Assembly (NCBI GenBank): GCA_031414805.1
Contig: JANOQJ010000048.1
Location: 1 to 64,000 of the forward strand
From: JAAFIW01 sp031414805
GTDB lineage: Bacteria > Pseudomonadota > Gammaproteobacteria > Burkholderiales > Burkholderiaceae_C
DNA length: 64,000 bases
Reading direction: 5' to 3'
In this document: positions 17,046 through 25,390 of the stretch, piece by piece
Layout: every line of letters begins with the position of its first letter
Position numbering within the stretch: the stretch's first letter is position 1
The notes under the pieces: generated by a model
The model's database searches: none
What the model was told of the DNA's origin: nothing
Seen by the model: only the letters and a program-made list of their open reading frames with translations
Translations under genes and position numbers: made by a program

Positions 17046-18482
17046 ATGCACCAGCCAGCCATACCTCACACCGTTGACGCCCTGCTCGCCGCGCTGCGCA
17101 GCGGCGCGGTCACAGCCACGCGAATTCATCAAGAACTTCGTGAGCGGGCGCAAACTTCGGCGTCGTTAAACGCCTACACACACCTGGCAGCCGTTTTAGA
17201 GCCAAATCAGCCAAAAGCCCTTATAGATACTGCTCAAGCAGCTATTAAAAAAGAAGCAACTCAGGGTGTTTTACAAGGCCTTCCCCTGATCGTCAAAGAC
17301 AACCTGGACGTGGCGGGCATGCCCACCACTGCAGGCAGCACCGCATTGGCGGGCCATGCGCCGCAGCGCAATGGCACGGCAGTGCAACGGCTGGTCGACG
17401 CAGGTGCGGTGGTGCTGGGCAAGGCCAACATGCACGAGCTGTCGTTTGGCATCACCTCCAACAACGCGGCTTACGGCCCGGTGCGCAACCCGTATGCGAC
17501 CGACCACATTCCTGGCGGCTCCAGCGGCGGAACGGCGGCGGCCATTGCGGCGCGGTTGGTGCCTGCGGGCCTGGGGTCTGATACGGGCGGCTCGCTGCGC
17601 ATACCGGCGGCGCTGTGCGGCATTGTGGGTTTTCGCCCTACCGTGGGGCGATGGCCGAGCGACGGCGTGGTGAAAATTTCGGACACGCGCGACACCGTGG
17701 GCCCCATGGCTCACACCGCCGCCGATTGCACCTTGCTGGACGCGGTGGTCTGCGGCGAGCCGCTGGCGCTGGATGCGCTGGCCCTGCGCGGCGTGCGCAT
17801 CGGCGTGCCAAGACCCTTGTTCTGGCAGCAACTGGACCCCGAAATGAAGCAGGCTGCAGAAAATGTGTTGGCCCTTTTGCAGCAAGCGGGCGTGGTGCTG
17901 ATCGATTGCGACGTGCGAATCGACAACGACGACTGCACCCAGGCCGGCATGGCTATTGCCATGAGCGAAACCCTGCCCAGCTTGCGCCACTACCTGGCCA
18001 GCCACGGCAAACCGTTTGACGCGGCGCCATTCGCAGCCCGCATTGCCAGCCCCGATGTGCGCGGCATCGTCAGCTCACTGCTCACCCCAGAAGCCGGGTC
18101 TGAAGCCAGTTACCAGCACGCGGTGCAGGTACAACGCCCCGCGCTGCAAAAAATCTACGCCGACTGCTTTGCCCACCACCGGCTTGACGCGCTGATCTTC
18201 CCCACCACGCCCCTGCCCGCCGCGCGCATTGGCGAAGACGACACCGTGCAACTCAACGGCCAGGCCGTCTCGACATTTCTCACCTTCACCCGCAACGTGG
18301 GGCCGGGCAGCGTGGCCGGTCTGCCCGGCATCAGCCTGCCCATGGGGCAAAACGCAGCAGGTTTGCCGCTGGGCATCGCACTGGACGGCCCGGCAGGCTC
18401 CGACCGCCGCCTCCTGGCCCTGGCCATGGCGGTGCAAGCGCTGCTACCGCTGATGCCCGCACCTTCTTCAGATGACAAATGA
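17046..18482 (+). CDS. Amidase, indoleacetamide hydrolase-like
   Basis: The 478-residue amidase-signature enzyme has the Ser-Ser-Lys triad in 'LIVKDNLDVAGMPTTAGST' and 'GGSSGGTAAAIAARLVPAG' followed by 'LGSDTGGSLRIPAALCGIVG'. The C-terminus, 'FPTTPLPAARIGEDDT' and 'TRNVGPGSVAGLPGISLPMG', resembles indoleacetamide and mandelamide hydrolases. Residues about 50-73 ('KALIDTAQAAIKKEATQG') are encoded by a dispersed repeat inserted in frame just before the catalytic lysine, so this segment is probably a surface loop. GTG 17037 is an alternative start. The natural substrate is uncertain. Confidence 0.85.
   Translation: MHQPAIPHTVDALLAALRSGAVTATRIHQELRERAQTSASLNAYTHLAAVLEPNQPKALIDTAQAAIKKEATQGVLQGLPLIVKDNLDVAGMPTTAGSTALAGHAPQRNGTAVQRLVDAGAVVLGKANMHELSFGITSNNAAYGPVRNPYATDHIPGGSSGGTAAAIAARLVPAGLGSDTGGSLRIPAALCGIVGFRPTVGRWPSDGVVKISDTRDTVGPMAHTAADCTLLDAVVCGEPLALDALALRGVRIGVPRPLFWQQLDPEMKQAAENVLALLQQAGVVLIDCDVRIDNDDCTQAGMAIAMSETLPSLRHYLASHGKPFDAAPFAARIASPDVRGIVSSLLTPEAGSEASYQHAVQVQRPALQKIYADCFAHHRLDALIFPTTPLPAARIGEDDTVQLNGQAVSTFLTFTRNVGPGSVAGLPGISLPMGQNAAGLPLGIALDGPAGSDRRLLALAMAVQALLPLMPAPSSDDK
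17193..17262. repeat. Dispersed 60-bp repeat inside the amidase gene
   Basis: The forward copy (core 'agcccttatagatactgctc') lies fully inside an open frame and is translated as KALIDTAQAAIKKEAT without breaking it. Confidence 0.85.
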
Positions 18483-18577
18483 CACGCCTGCGGCTGCGAT
18501 GACGAATGATCAACAGCCCGCGCCATGACCCGTCATCTGTCATTCATGCCGCGCAGCGGCGAAGTCAGTCGTCATCG
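18470..18577. repeat. Intergenic repeat with 'atgacaaatgac / gtcatctgtcat' arms
   Basis: This is a diverged relative of the repeat at 1788-1904: direct ATGACAAATGAC and GATGACGAATGA units, then reverse-complement CGTCATCTGTCATTC, and the shared GCGCAGCGGCGAAGTCA segment. It overlaps the end of the amidase gene. Confidence 0.65.
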
Positions 18578-18610
18578 CACCCGTCAACACAACCCCAGGA
18601 GACAACAACC

Positions 18611-19660
18611 ATGACCGCCACCATCCCGACCCGCTTCACCCAGCGCTACAACATTGCCCAGCCGTTTGCCCAGGCGGGCATGGCGTTTTCAGGCTGGTCG
18701 CCGCAGCTTGCCATTGCGGTGTGCCGCGCCGGTGGTATTGGCGGCATTGGTGCGGGGCTGCTGCCCGAGCCGGTGGTGCGCCAGATCGTGGGCGCAGTGC
18801 AAGCGGCCAAAGCCGGGCCGTTTCATGTAAATTTTTTAACCAACTTTGACCATGACGCCCAGGCCCGCGCCTGCGCCGAAATGGGCGTGCCCATCGTCTC
18901 TTTCCACTGGGGCCACCCATCCCCCGCGCTGATCAAAACCCTGCGTGATGCGGGCTGCTCCATCTGGGAACAAGTGGGCACGGTAGAAGCCGCACGCCGG
19001 GCCCTGGGCGACGGCGTGGAGGTGATCGTGCCGCAAGGCCACGAAGCCGGTGGCCACAACTACCAGGGCCTGCCGGGTGCCGCGCCGCAAGGCACGTTTG
19101 CACTGGTGCCCACCATGCGCGATGCGCTGGGCGACGACGTTTTGATACTGGCCTCGGGTGGCATTGCCGATGGCCGTGGCGTGGCGGCGGCCCTCATGCT
19201 GGGTGCCGACGGCGTGTGGGTGGGCACACGCCTGGTGGCCACCGACGAAGCCCTGGCGCACGACGAACACAAACGCCGCATCGTCGCTGCCACCGGCACA
19301 GACACGGTTTACAGCAGCATCTTCGGCCCCGACAACCCAAGCTTCAACCCCATGCGATTGCTGAAAAACGGCGTGGTACGCGACTGGAACGAGCGCCTGG
19401 ATCAAGTGCCTATGGACACCAGCCAGCAGCCCGTCATCGGCACCACCGTGATGGGCGGCCAGGAAATGACCTTGCGCAAATTCAACGTGCTGCTGCCCAC
19501 GCCTGAGATGAAAGCCGACTGGGAAGAGGTGCCGTTACTGGCCGGGCAGGGCGTCGGCTTGATTCACGACGTGCTGCCTGCACAGCAAGTCGTGCGGCGA
19601 ATGATGGACGAGGCGGCTGCTTTGTTGGGTAAGGGGTTAAGGGTGCGGTGTTTGAACTAG
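18611..19660 (+). CDS. Nitronate monooxygenase
   Basis: The 349-residue FMN-dependent TIM-barrel enzyme oxidises alkyl nitronates. Diagnostic segments are 'FAQAGMAFSGWSPQLAIAVC', 'GGIGGIGAGLLPEPVV', 'GHEAGGHNYQG' with the catalytic His region, and the FMN phosphate site 'ILASGGIADGRGVAAALMLG'. ATG 18611 follows CCAGGAGA and fits the family; an upstream in-frame ATG would add 35 repeat-derived residues. It follows the amidase gene in the same direction, but the repeat between them leaves operon membership open. Confidence 0.88.
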   Translation: MTATIPTRFTQRYNIAQPFAQAGMAFSGWSPQLAIAVCRAGGIGGIGAGLLPEPVVRQIVGAVQAAKAGPFHVNFLTNFDHDAQARACAEMGVPIVSFHWGHPSPALIKTLRDAGCSIWEQVGTVEAARRALGDGVEVIVPQGHEAGGHNYQGLPGAAPQGTFALVPTMRDALGDDVLILASGGIADGRGVAAALMLGADGVWVGTRLVATDEALAHDEHKRRIVAATGTDTVYSSIFGPDNPSFNPMRLLKNGVVRDWNERLDQVPMDTSQQPVIGTTVMGGQEMTLRKFNVLLPTPEMKADWEEVPLLAGQGVGLIHDVLPAQQVVRRMMDEAAALLGKGLRVRCLN

Positions 19661-19786
19661 CTCGTACCACAGACATGAATTTGTTTGAGGCACAAAAATC
19701 CTGACAGGCTCTTTGCGCAGTAACTACGACGTGTTCTGTTTACCCAAGCCTACGCACAGGCCTAAAAAAAGTCTCTGCGCAAGCGC

Positions 19787-20713
19787 TCACTGTGCGACGT
19801 AGTTGCGCGCAAAATTCCTGAACAAGTCTATAAAAGTTGTGCTCGGGCTGCTGATATCGGATTTGCGCCACGCAAGCGTCAGAGGGGCTTCCATTTGGTC
19901 GGCCTTGTTCAGCGGCAAATAGACAACAGCGTTGCTGTGGATGCCTTGCATGGACGCAGGAACAATCGAAATCCCCGCACCAGCGGCCACCAGATTCAGG
20001 TTGGTGAGCATGCGAGCCACTTCTGTGCCAATTCGGGGCTGAAATCCGCGCTTCTCACACAAAGCGAGGAAATTGGCGTACATGCCAGCAGCCCCAGGGC
20101 GACGCACCAGGATGAACGTCTCATCGCGAAGATCAGTCAGTGAGAGGCTTGCTCGGCCGCCGGCAGGGCTTGGAGCCAAGTGGTGGTCGCGCGGGAGCGC
20201 AACCAATACCTGTTCACGCAACAGCGTTTCAAATGCCAATCCATCCGGCTTTGAGACGGGTACACGCAATAAACCGCAATGCAGACGCGAGTCTGCCAAC
20301 GCATCTGTCAGGCTGGCTGCGTTGTCTTCACTCAATTCGATGTGAATACCTGGGTATTTCGTTCGCATATGGCGCAATGCTGCTGGCGTGAATGCATGTG
20401 CAGCCGCTGAGCTGGTAAAGCCCACACGGAGCGTGCCTTGTTCTCCTCGTGCAAACCGCGTCATGCGTTGCTCTGTCAGCGCCATATCGTCGACGATGCG
20501 ACGGGCCTCATTAACAAAAAGCTCGCCGCCCTCGGTCAGCTCCATTCCGCGTGAGCGGCGGTGAAACAAAACCAGCCCCAAGTGCTTCTCCAGGGCTTGG
20601 ATCTGGACACTCAGCGGTGGCTGCTGAATGCCCAACTGCACTGCGGCACGCGACATGCTCTGGCAGTCTGCTACAGCCAGGAAGTAGCGAAGATGCCTGA
20701 GTTCAATATTCAT
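19787..20713 (-). CDS. LysR family transcriptional regulator
   Basis: The 308-residue product begins 'MNIELRHLRYFLAVADCQSM' and continues with a LysR winged helix ('VQLGIQQPPLSVQIQALEK', 'HLGLVLFHRRSRGMELTEGG'). The effector domain is of the CatR/BenM type ('GTLRVGFTSSAAAHAFTPA'). The start at 20713 is chosen from the conserved N-terminus; 20719 is equally possible. No LysR-type target is divergently adjacent apart from the SGNH lipoprotein, which could be its target. Confidence 0.9.
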   Translation of the reverse strand: MNIELRHLRYFLAVADCQSMSRAAVQLGIQQPPLSVQIQALEKHLGLVLFHRRSRGMELTEGGELFVNEARRIVDDMALTEQRMTRFARGEQGTLRVGFTSSAAAHAFTPAALRHMRTKYPGIHIELSEDNAASLTDALADSRLHCGLLRVPVSKPDGLAFETLLREQVLVALPRDHHLAPSPAGGRASLSLTDLRDETFILVRRPGAAGMYANFLALCEKRGFQPRIGTEVARMLTNLNLVAAGAGISIVPASMQGIHSNAVVYLPLNKADQMEAPLTLAWRKSDISSPSTTFIDLFRNFARNYVAQ

Positions 20714-20719
20714 ACTCAT

Positions 20720-20740
20720 AAAGTATATGTTGAATACTTT
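20720..20740. promoter_or_regulatory. Probable LysR binding site
   Basis: A perfect inverted repeat AAAGTAT-N7-ATACTTT lies in an AT-rich stretch directly upstream of the lysR start codon. LysR regulators usually bind T-N11-A dyads of this kind and autoregulate from such positions. Confidence 0.5.
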
Positions 20741-20833
20741 TAATATATTTGACATTGGGTCAACGGTGTCAGAAACTGTTACAGCACCAGGCGCTAGAGT
20801 CGGCGCTGGTTAAAAAAAACATACGGAAGACAA

Positions 20834-22999
20834 ATGAAATCCAAGCTACACCTGACGTTTGCCTGTGCATTCGCTTTGACGCTATTTGGTTGCGGTGGTG
20901 GTGATTCGCTGCCAGCCGTCGAGTCAGCACCAGTACCAGCACCAGTACCAGTACCAGCACCAGTACCAGCACCAGTACCAGCACCAGCACCAGCACCAGC
21001 ACCAGCACCAGCACCAGCACCAGCACCAGCACCAGCACCAGCACCAGCACCAGCGCCAGCACCAACGCCAACGCCAACGCCAACGCCAACGCCAACGCCA
21101 ACGCCAACGCCAACGCCAACGCCAACGCCAACGCCAACGCCAACGCCAGCACCAGCACCAGCACCAGCACCGGCACCGGCACCGGCACCCGCACCCGCAC
21201 CCGCGCCAGCGCCAGCGCCAACAACTACCCCGACCTTCACCGTCGGCGGAAACGTCACCAACCTGCTGGGCACCGTGCTCGTACGCGATATGGTCAGTGG
21301 CTTGCAGCAACCCGTTGTGGGTAATGGCAATGGCAGCTTCAGCTTGGCCACCCGCCTACCTGCAGGCATCAGCTACCAATTGCAAATCGCGCAGCAACCC
21401 GCGGGGCAAACCTGTACTCTGGCCAATGCCAGTGGCACCGTAACGGCAGATGTGAACAACATTGAGCTGAACTGCCAGCCCCAGAACTTTCGCGTTGGCG
21501 GCAGCGTCAGCGGCCTGACGGCGGCAGTTGCGGTGCGCAACATCGCTACTGAAGAAAACCTGACCATTCTGGACAACGGCCCCTGGCGTTTTACCCGAAG
21601 CCTGAACCTGGGCCAAACCTACACCGTCGCTGTTATTGACCAAAGCCCGGGCATCGGGTGCAGCATCGCCAACGCCAGTGGCACGATCAATGCCGATGTG
21701 AGCAACGTCAACATCACCTGCGTCAGTACGGTTGCAGCGGCAGCTCCACCGGCACCCGCGATAAAAGTTCTGTTTGTGGGCAATAGCTACACCTTTGGCC
21801 GAGTCGCCCCAGCGCTTCAGTACAGCACGGGCACCGTCTCTGACCTGACCGCTGGCTTCAATCTGGTATCGCCCGCTACCAACGCTTGGCCCATCGGCAA
21901 CGGCAGTCCTGGGTCATCGCTGTGCGCTACAACGACCAGCGCGACGGGCTGCTTTGAGCCCAAGCCCTGGGGTGGGGTGCCGGCGATTTTCAAATCACTG
22001 GCGGACCAAGCGGGATTGAACTATGAGGTGTCTCTTTCGACACGAAATGCCGCGACTTTGCGCGGCCACTTTCTCAACACTGGCGATGCGCAATGGGACT
22101 TGCGCGGCAATATCGCGAGCAAGAAATGGGATGTGGTGGTGTTGCAAGGCCAGAGTGATGAGCCCTTGCCGCGTACTAAATCGAAAAACGGAAACCCCGT
22201 GTCGTTCACGAAATATGCCAACGTCATCACTGAATACGTCCACACCGGCGTGGGAGGCACAACCACTGAGGCCGCAATTTTTGGAAGCTTGAGCAATTGC
22301 ACGGCAAGGGTCACCGCCACAGTGGCTGGGCCGGGGCTGTCAACTGGCAATTGCAATACGGTGCGCACGATTCCTGCCAATCTCTTTGCCAGCACGCAGA
22401 CCCAGGTATTTCTCCAGCAAACCTGGGCGCGACCCGACATGGTGGAAGCGCACAAATGCACACAGGCAGATCAATCCACGCTGGATGGATCGCCTGTCGT
22501 AGATGCCACCTGCGATGGCGGCGCTGACGGAAGCGCGATCACTGGTGCCAACACGCTGTACTACACCGCGAGAGCGACCACGCCCCTGAATTTGGCAGAC
22601 ATGACCGCGGATATGAACGCTATCTTTGTCAGCATCACTGCCACGACCCGAACCACTGGGGAGTTGCGCTTTGCGGGTGTAGTGCCTGTGGGCAATGCGT
22701 TTCAGCAAGCGGTGAACACCAGTGTGGTCAAAGGCAGTAGTTTCTACAAACCGGACGGCACGTTTGACGACACCGGCACCCAGATGAACCTGTGGTGGAA
22801 AGACCGGACACATGCCAGCAAGTTCGGCTCCTATCTCAGTGCGCTGGTCAACTTTGGCAGGCTCACAGGCTTGAGTCCTACACGGTTCAATGGCGGTGAC
22901 CGGGCGGCATCTGATCTAGGCATTACGCCGGTGCAAGCCCGGGCTTTGCAAACCGTCGCCCGAGATACGCTGGTGGCAGCAGGCCAGGCTTTGAATTGA
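20834..22999 (+). CDS. Lipoprotein with Pro-Ala/Pro-Thr repeat stalk and SGNH-type C-terminal domain
   Basis: The 721-residue protein has a lipobox 'LTLFGCGGG' around residue 19. A stalk of about 100 residues is built of alternating Pro with Ala, Val or Thr. Two related ~75-residue beta domains follow, each ending in 'CxxANASGTxxADVxNxxxxC', then a domain of about 420 residues. That domain starts 'IKVLFVGNSYTFGR', contains 'DVVVLQGQSDEPLPR' and ends with 'DRTHASKFGSYL', matching blocks I and V (Ser and Asp/His) of SGNH/DUF4886-like hydrolases. It is likely displayed outward on the outer membrane and acts on an acylated polymer. The substrate is unknown. Confidence 0.75.
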   Translation: MKSKLHLTFACAFALTLFGCGGGDSLPAVESAPVPAPVPVPAPVPAPVPAPAPAPAPAPAPAPAPAPAPAPAPAPAPTPTPTPTPTPTPTPTPTPTPTPTPTPTPAPAPAPAPAPAPAPAPAPAPAPAPTTTPTFTVGGNVTNLLGTVLVRDMVSGLQQPVVGNGNGSFSLATRLPAGISYQLQIAQQPAGQTCTLANASGTVTADVNNIELNCQPQNFRVGGSVSGLTAAVAVRNIATEENLTILDNGPWRFTRSLNLGQTYTVAVIDQSPGIGCSIANASGTINADVSNVNITCVSTVAAAAPPAPAIKVLFVGNSYTFGRVAPALQYSTGTVSDLTAGFNLVSPATNAWPIGNGSPGSSLCATTTSATGCFEPKPWGGVPAIFKSLADQAGLNYEVSLSTRNAATLRGHFLNTGDAQWDLRGNIASKKWDVVVLQGQSDEPLPRTKSKNGNPVSFTKYANVITEYVHTGVGGTTTEAAIFGSLSNCTARVTATVAGPGLSTGNCNTVRTIPANLFASTQTQVFLQQTWARPDMVEAHKCTQADQSTLDGSPVVDATCDGGADGSAITGANTLYYTARATTPLNLADMTADMNAIFVSITATTRTTGELRFAGVVPVGNAFQQAVNTSVVKGSSFYKPDGTFDDTGTQMNLWWKDRTHASKFGSYLSALVNFGRLTGLSPTRFNGGDRAASDLGITPVQARALQTVARDTLVAAGQALN
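20926..21222. repeat. Hexanucleotide simple-sequence repeat (PA/PT codons)
   Basis: About 300 bp are made of CCAGCA, CCAGTA, CCAACG, CCGGCA, CCCGCA and CCAGCG units, with homogeneous blocks of each. All units are six bases, so slippage changes stalk length without breaking the frame. The alternative frames encode only low-complexity Gln/His/Arg or Gly/Val strings and are not genes. Confidence 0.95.
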
Positions 23000-23178
23000 T
23001 TCAACCCAGATTTTTCATTAGGCGCACCTTCGGTGCTGTTTGGATTCCAACGGCGCATTTGCGGCCATTTTCGACCCTCTTCGGCGCCCATGGCACAGGC
23101 CATGCGCTTCTCAGTCGGGCCAAAACTGACTCGCAACTGCATCCGTTGTCGATCCAAACCCTCATGCAAATTCTGGGT

Positions 23179-24141
23179 TCAATCGCGGGTAATCTCGCGC
23201 AGTGTTTGCGAGATGTCGCGTGTTTCTTTTTCAACCAGGCTGACGAACTGCTGTGCTGAACCACCCAACAGCATGTCATCAAACTCACCGAGTCGCGTGC
23301 GTAAAGGTGGTGTGCCCAACACAGTGTTGAGCGCCGCATTGATTCGCTTGGCAATACTTCTTGGCGTGTTAGCGGGCGCGAACACACCAAAAGTAGACAT
23401 CAGGTTGGCTTTGGGGTAACCAATTTCCTCCAGAGTAGGCACACCGGGCAGTTGCCTGGCTCTTACGGCTGAGCCAATGGCCAAGGGCCGAAGTCGCCCC
23501 GATTGAATGTGTTGAAGCTGGGTAGGCCCCAGATTGGTGGACAGTAGCTCAAACTGCGCACTCAAAGCGTCATTGATCTGCTGGCCCCCGCCTTTGTACG
23601 GAATGTGCACCAGGCTGGCTTTGGTGGCCAAGCGCACTTGCTCCATCACCAGGTGGCCCGTGGTACCGACACCGGAAGTCGCCCAACGATAGCCCCCTGG
23701 CGTTGACGACGCGAGGGCAGTCACATCTATCAGCGTTGTGCCGCGGTATTGCGCAGTCCCGATCACCAGCGTGGGTGTGCGCATGATGCCGATGACCGGA
23801 AGAAAATCACCTAGCGGGTCATAGGCCACGCGTGTGAGCTTTGGCAATGAGCTCAAGGTGGAGATCGCTGCGAAGCCCAGCGTGTATCCGTCGGGCGCTG
23901 ACTGCGCCAGCGCATGCATACCCACACTGCCGCCAGCGCCTGCCCGGTTTTCTACGAGCACAGGCACTTGCAAAAGTGCGCTGGCCTCGCTGGCGATGAG
24001 TCGGCAGATCTGGTCACTGACACCGCCCGCTGGGTAGACCACGATGATGCGAATGGGGCGTACCGGCCAAATCAGCGTAGCCCCGACCTCTGCACTGGCG
24101 AAGGCACTGATGAATGGGAGAAGCACGGATCGGCGTTGCAT
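23179..24141 (-). CDS. Bug/TctC-family tripartite tricarboxylate transporter substrate-binding protein
   Basis: The 320-residue product has a short signal peptide ('VLLPFISAFASAEVGATL') and Bug-family motifs: 'RPIRIIVVYPAGGVSDQI', 'PVLVENRAGAGGSVG', 'VHIPYKGGGQQINDALS' and the C-terminal 'FAPANTPRSIAKRINAAL'. These periplasmic proteins bind carboxylates; many are orphans, as here, with no TctA or TctB nearby. The 179-bp gap before it (23000-23178) holds no feature that I can recognise. Confidence 0.9.
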   Translation of the reverse strand: MQRRSVLLPFISAFASAEVGATLIWPVRPIRIIVVYPAGGVSDQICRLIASEASALLQVPVLVENRAGAGGSVGMHALAQSAPDGYTLGFAAISTLSSLPKLTRVAYDPLGDFLPVIGIMRTPTLVIGTAQYRGTTLIDVTALASSTPGGYRWATSGVGTTGHLVMEQVRLATKASLVHIPYKGGGQQINDALSAQFELLSTNLGPTQLQHIQSGRLRPLAIGSAVRARQLPGVPTLEEIGYPKANLMSTFGVFAPANTPRSIAKRINAALNTVLGTPPLRTRLGEFDDMLLGGSAQQFVSLVEKETRDISQTLREITRD

Positions 24142-24236
24142 AGGTTAGTGCCTGGTCAGACTGCAAACCTCAAAGGACAAATTGATCCATGGCCGCTGTT
24201 TCAGGCCATGAAGCGTGCCATCTTCAATGCGCTGCA

Positions 24237-25304
24237 TCAAACCCCCAGCGCCTCCTCCCCCATCGCCTCCACCTGCTCCTGCAGCATCAGCACCTGGCCC
24301 TTCCAGTAGTCGCTGCTGCCAAACCACGGAAACGCAGCGGGGAAGGCGGGGTCGGTCCAGCGGCGGGCAAGCCAGGCGCTGTAGTGGATCAGGCGCAGTG
24401 TGCGCAGCGGCTCGATCAGCGCCAGCTCGCGGCGGTCGAAATTGCGTACTTGTTCGTAGCCGTCCAGCAGCGCGCTGAGCTGGCCCGTGCGCTGGGCGCG
24501 GTCGCCGCTGAGCAGCATCCACAGGTCCTGCACGGCGGGGCCGGTGCGGGCGTCGTCCAGGTCAACAAAGTGCGGGCCGGGTTTGGGTTGGTCGGCGGGT
24601 GTCCACAAAATGTTGCCGGGATGGCAGTCGCCGTGCAGGCGAATCATTTTGACGGTGCTGTCGCCCTTGTTCAGCGGCGTTTTTAAGCCTTTTATGCCAT
24701 CAGCCCATGTAGATCCTGCTGAAGCAGCTATACATTCGATAGCAATTTCATACGCTGCCTGCCATTCCGACTGCACGTCCAACGGAATCATGTCGTGCGC
24801 CAGCAGCCAGTCGTGCGGCTCCACGGCAAAGCTGGCCGCATCGAGGGCCGGGCGGTGCGCAAATGGCTGGGCTGCACCCACGGTGTGCAGGCGTGCCATG
24901 AGGCGGCCAATCCATTCCAGTACCTCAAAGTCGTCCAGCTCCGGCGCGCGGCCACCGCGTTTGGGGCTCACGCTGAAGGCAAAACCATCAAAGTGGTGCA
25001 GGGTGGCACCCGATAAAACCAAGGGGCCGACCATCGGTACTTCAGCTTCCATCAGCTGGGCAGCAAACTGGTGCTCTTCCAGAATTTGCGCGTCGCTCCA
25101 GCGCTCGGGCCGGTAAAACTTGGCCACCACACTGGCATGGCCCTCATAGGCGTCTTCCAGTTGCACCTGGTACACCCGGTTTTCGTAAGAACTGAGCGCC
25201 ATCAGGCGGCCATCGCCGCGCAGGCCCACGCTGTCCAGCGCATCCAGCACCACGTCGGGGGAAAGAGCTTCGTAGGGGTGGCTGTTGGGGGTGGGCGTGG
25301 TCAT
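24237..25304 (-). CDS. srkA: Stress-response serine/threonine protein kinase (SrkA/YihE)
   Basis: The 355-residue protein is a bacterial APH-fold kinase acting in envelope and stress response. Visible motifs are 'VVAKFYRPERWSDAQILEEH' with the ATP-binding lysine, the catalytic 'MIRLHGDCHPGNILW' and the metal-binding 'FVDLDDARTGPAVQDLWML'. Residues about 185-208 are encoded by a dispersed repeat in frame. The region corresponds to a loop before 'LNKGDSTVKMIRLHGD'. It is divergent from the carotenoid oxygenase gene. Confidence 0.92.
   Translation of the reverse strand: MTTPTPNSHPYEALSPDVVLDALDSVGLRGDGRLMALSSYENRVYQVQLEDAYEGHASVVAKFYRPERWSDAQILEEHQFAAQLMEAEVPMVGPLVLSGATLHHFDGFAFSVSPKRGGRAPELDDFEVLEWIGRLMARLHTVGAAQPFAHRPALDAASFAVEPHDWLLAHDMIPLDVQSEWQAAYEIAIECIAASAGSTWADGIKGLKTPLNKGDSTVKMIRLHGDCHPGNILWTPADQPKPGPHFVDLDDARTGPAVQDLWMLLSGDRAQRTGQLSALLDGYEQVRNFDRRELALIEPLRTLRLIHYSAWLARRWTDPAFPAAFPWFGSSDYWKGQVLMLQEQVEAMGEEALGV
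24680..24750. repeat. Dispersed 60-bp repeat inside srkA
   Basis: The copy reads forward on the plus strand ('gccatcagcccatgtagatc', then CTGCTGAAGCAGCTATAC), antisense to srkA, and is translated there as IAIECIAASAGSTWADGI in frame. It is more diverged than most copies. Confidence 0.7.
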
Positions 25305-25390
25305 GCGGGCATTGTCCCCCCGCTTGTCAACGAGCCCTGTCTGGCCTACCCTGTCTTGGTGTTTGGCCTGAACTGATCCAAGGAGACGCG

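Noticed and set aside
20886..21443. Alternative frames through the PA/PT repeat
   Set aside because: They encode only Gln/His/Arg or Trp/Cys repeats caused by the six-base units.
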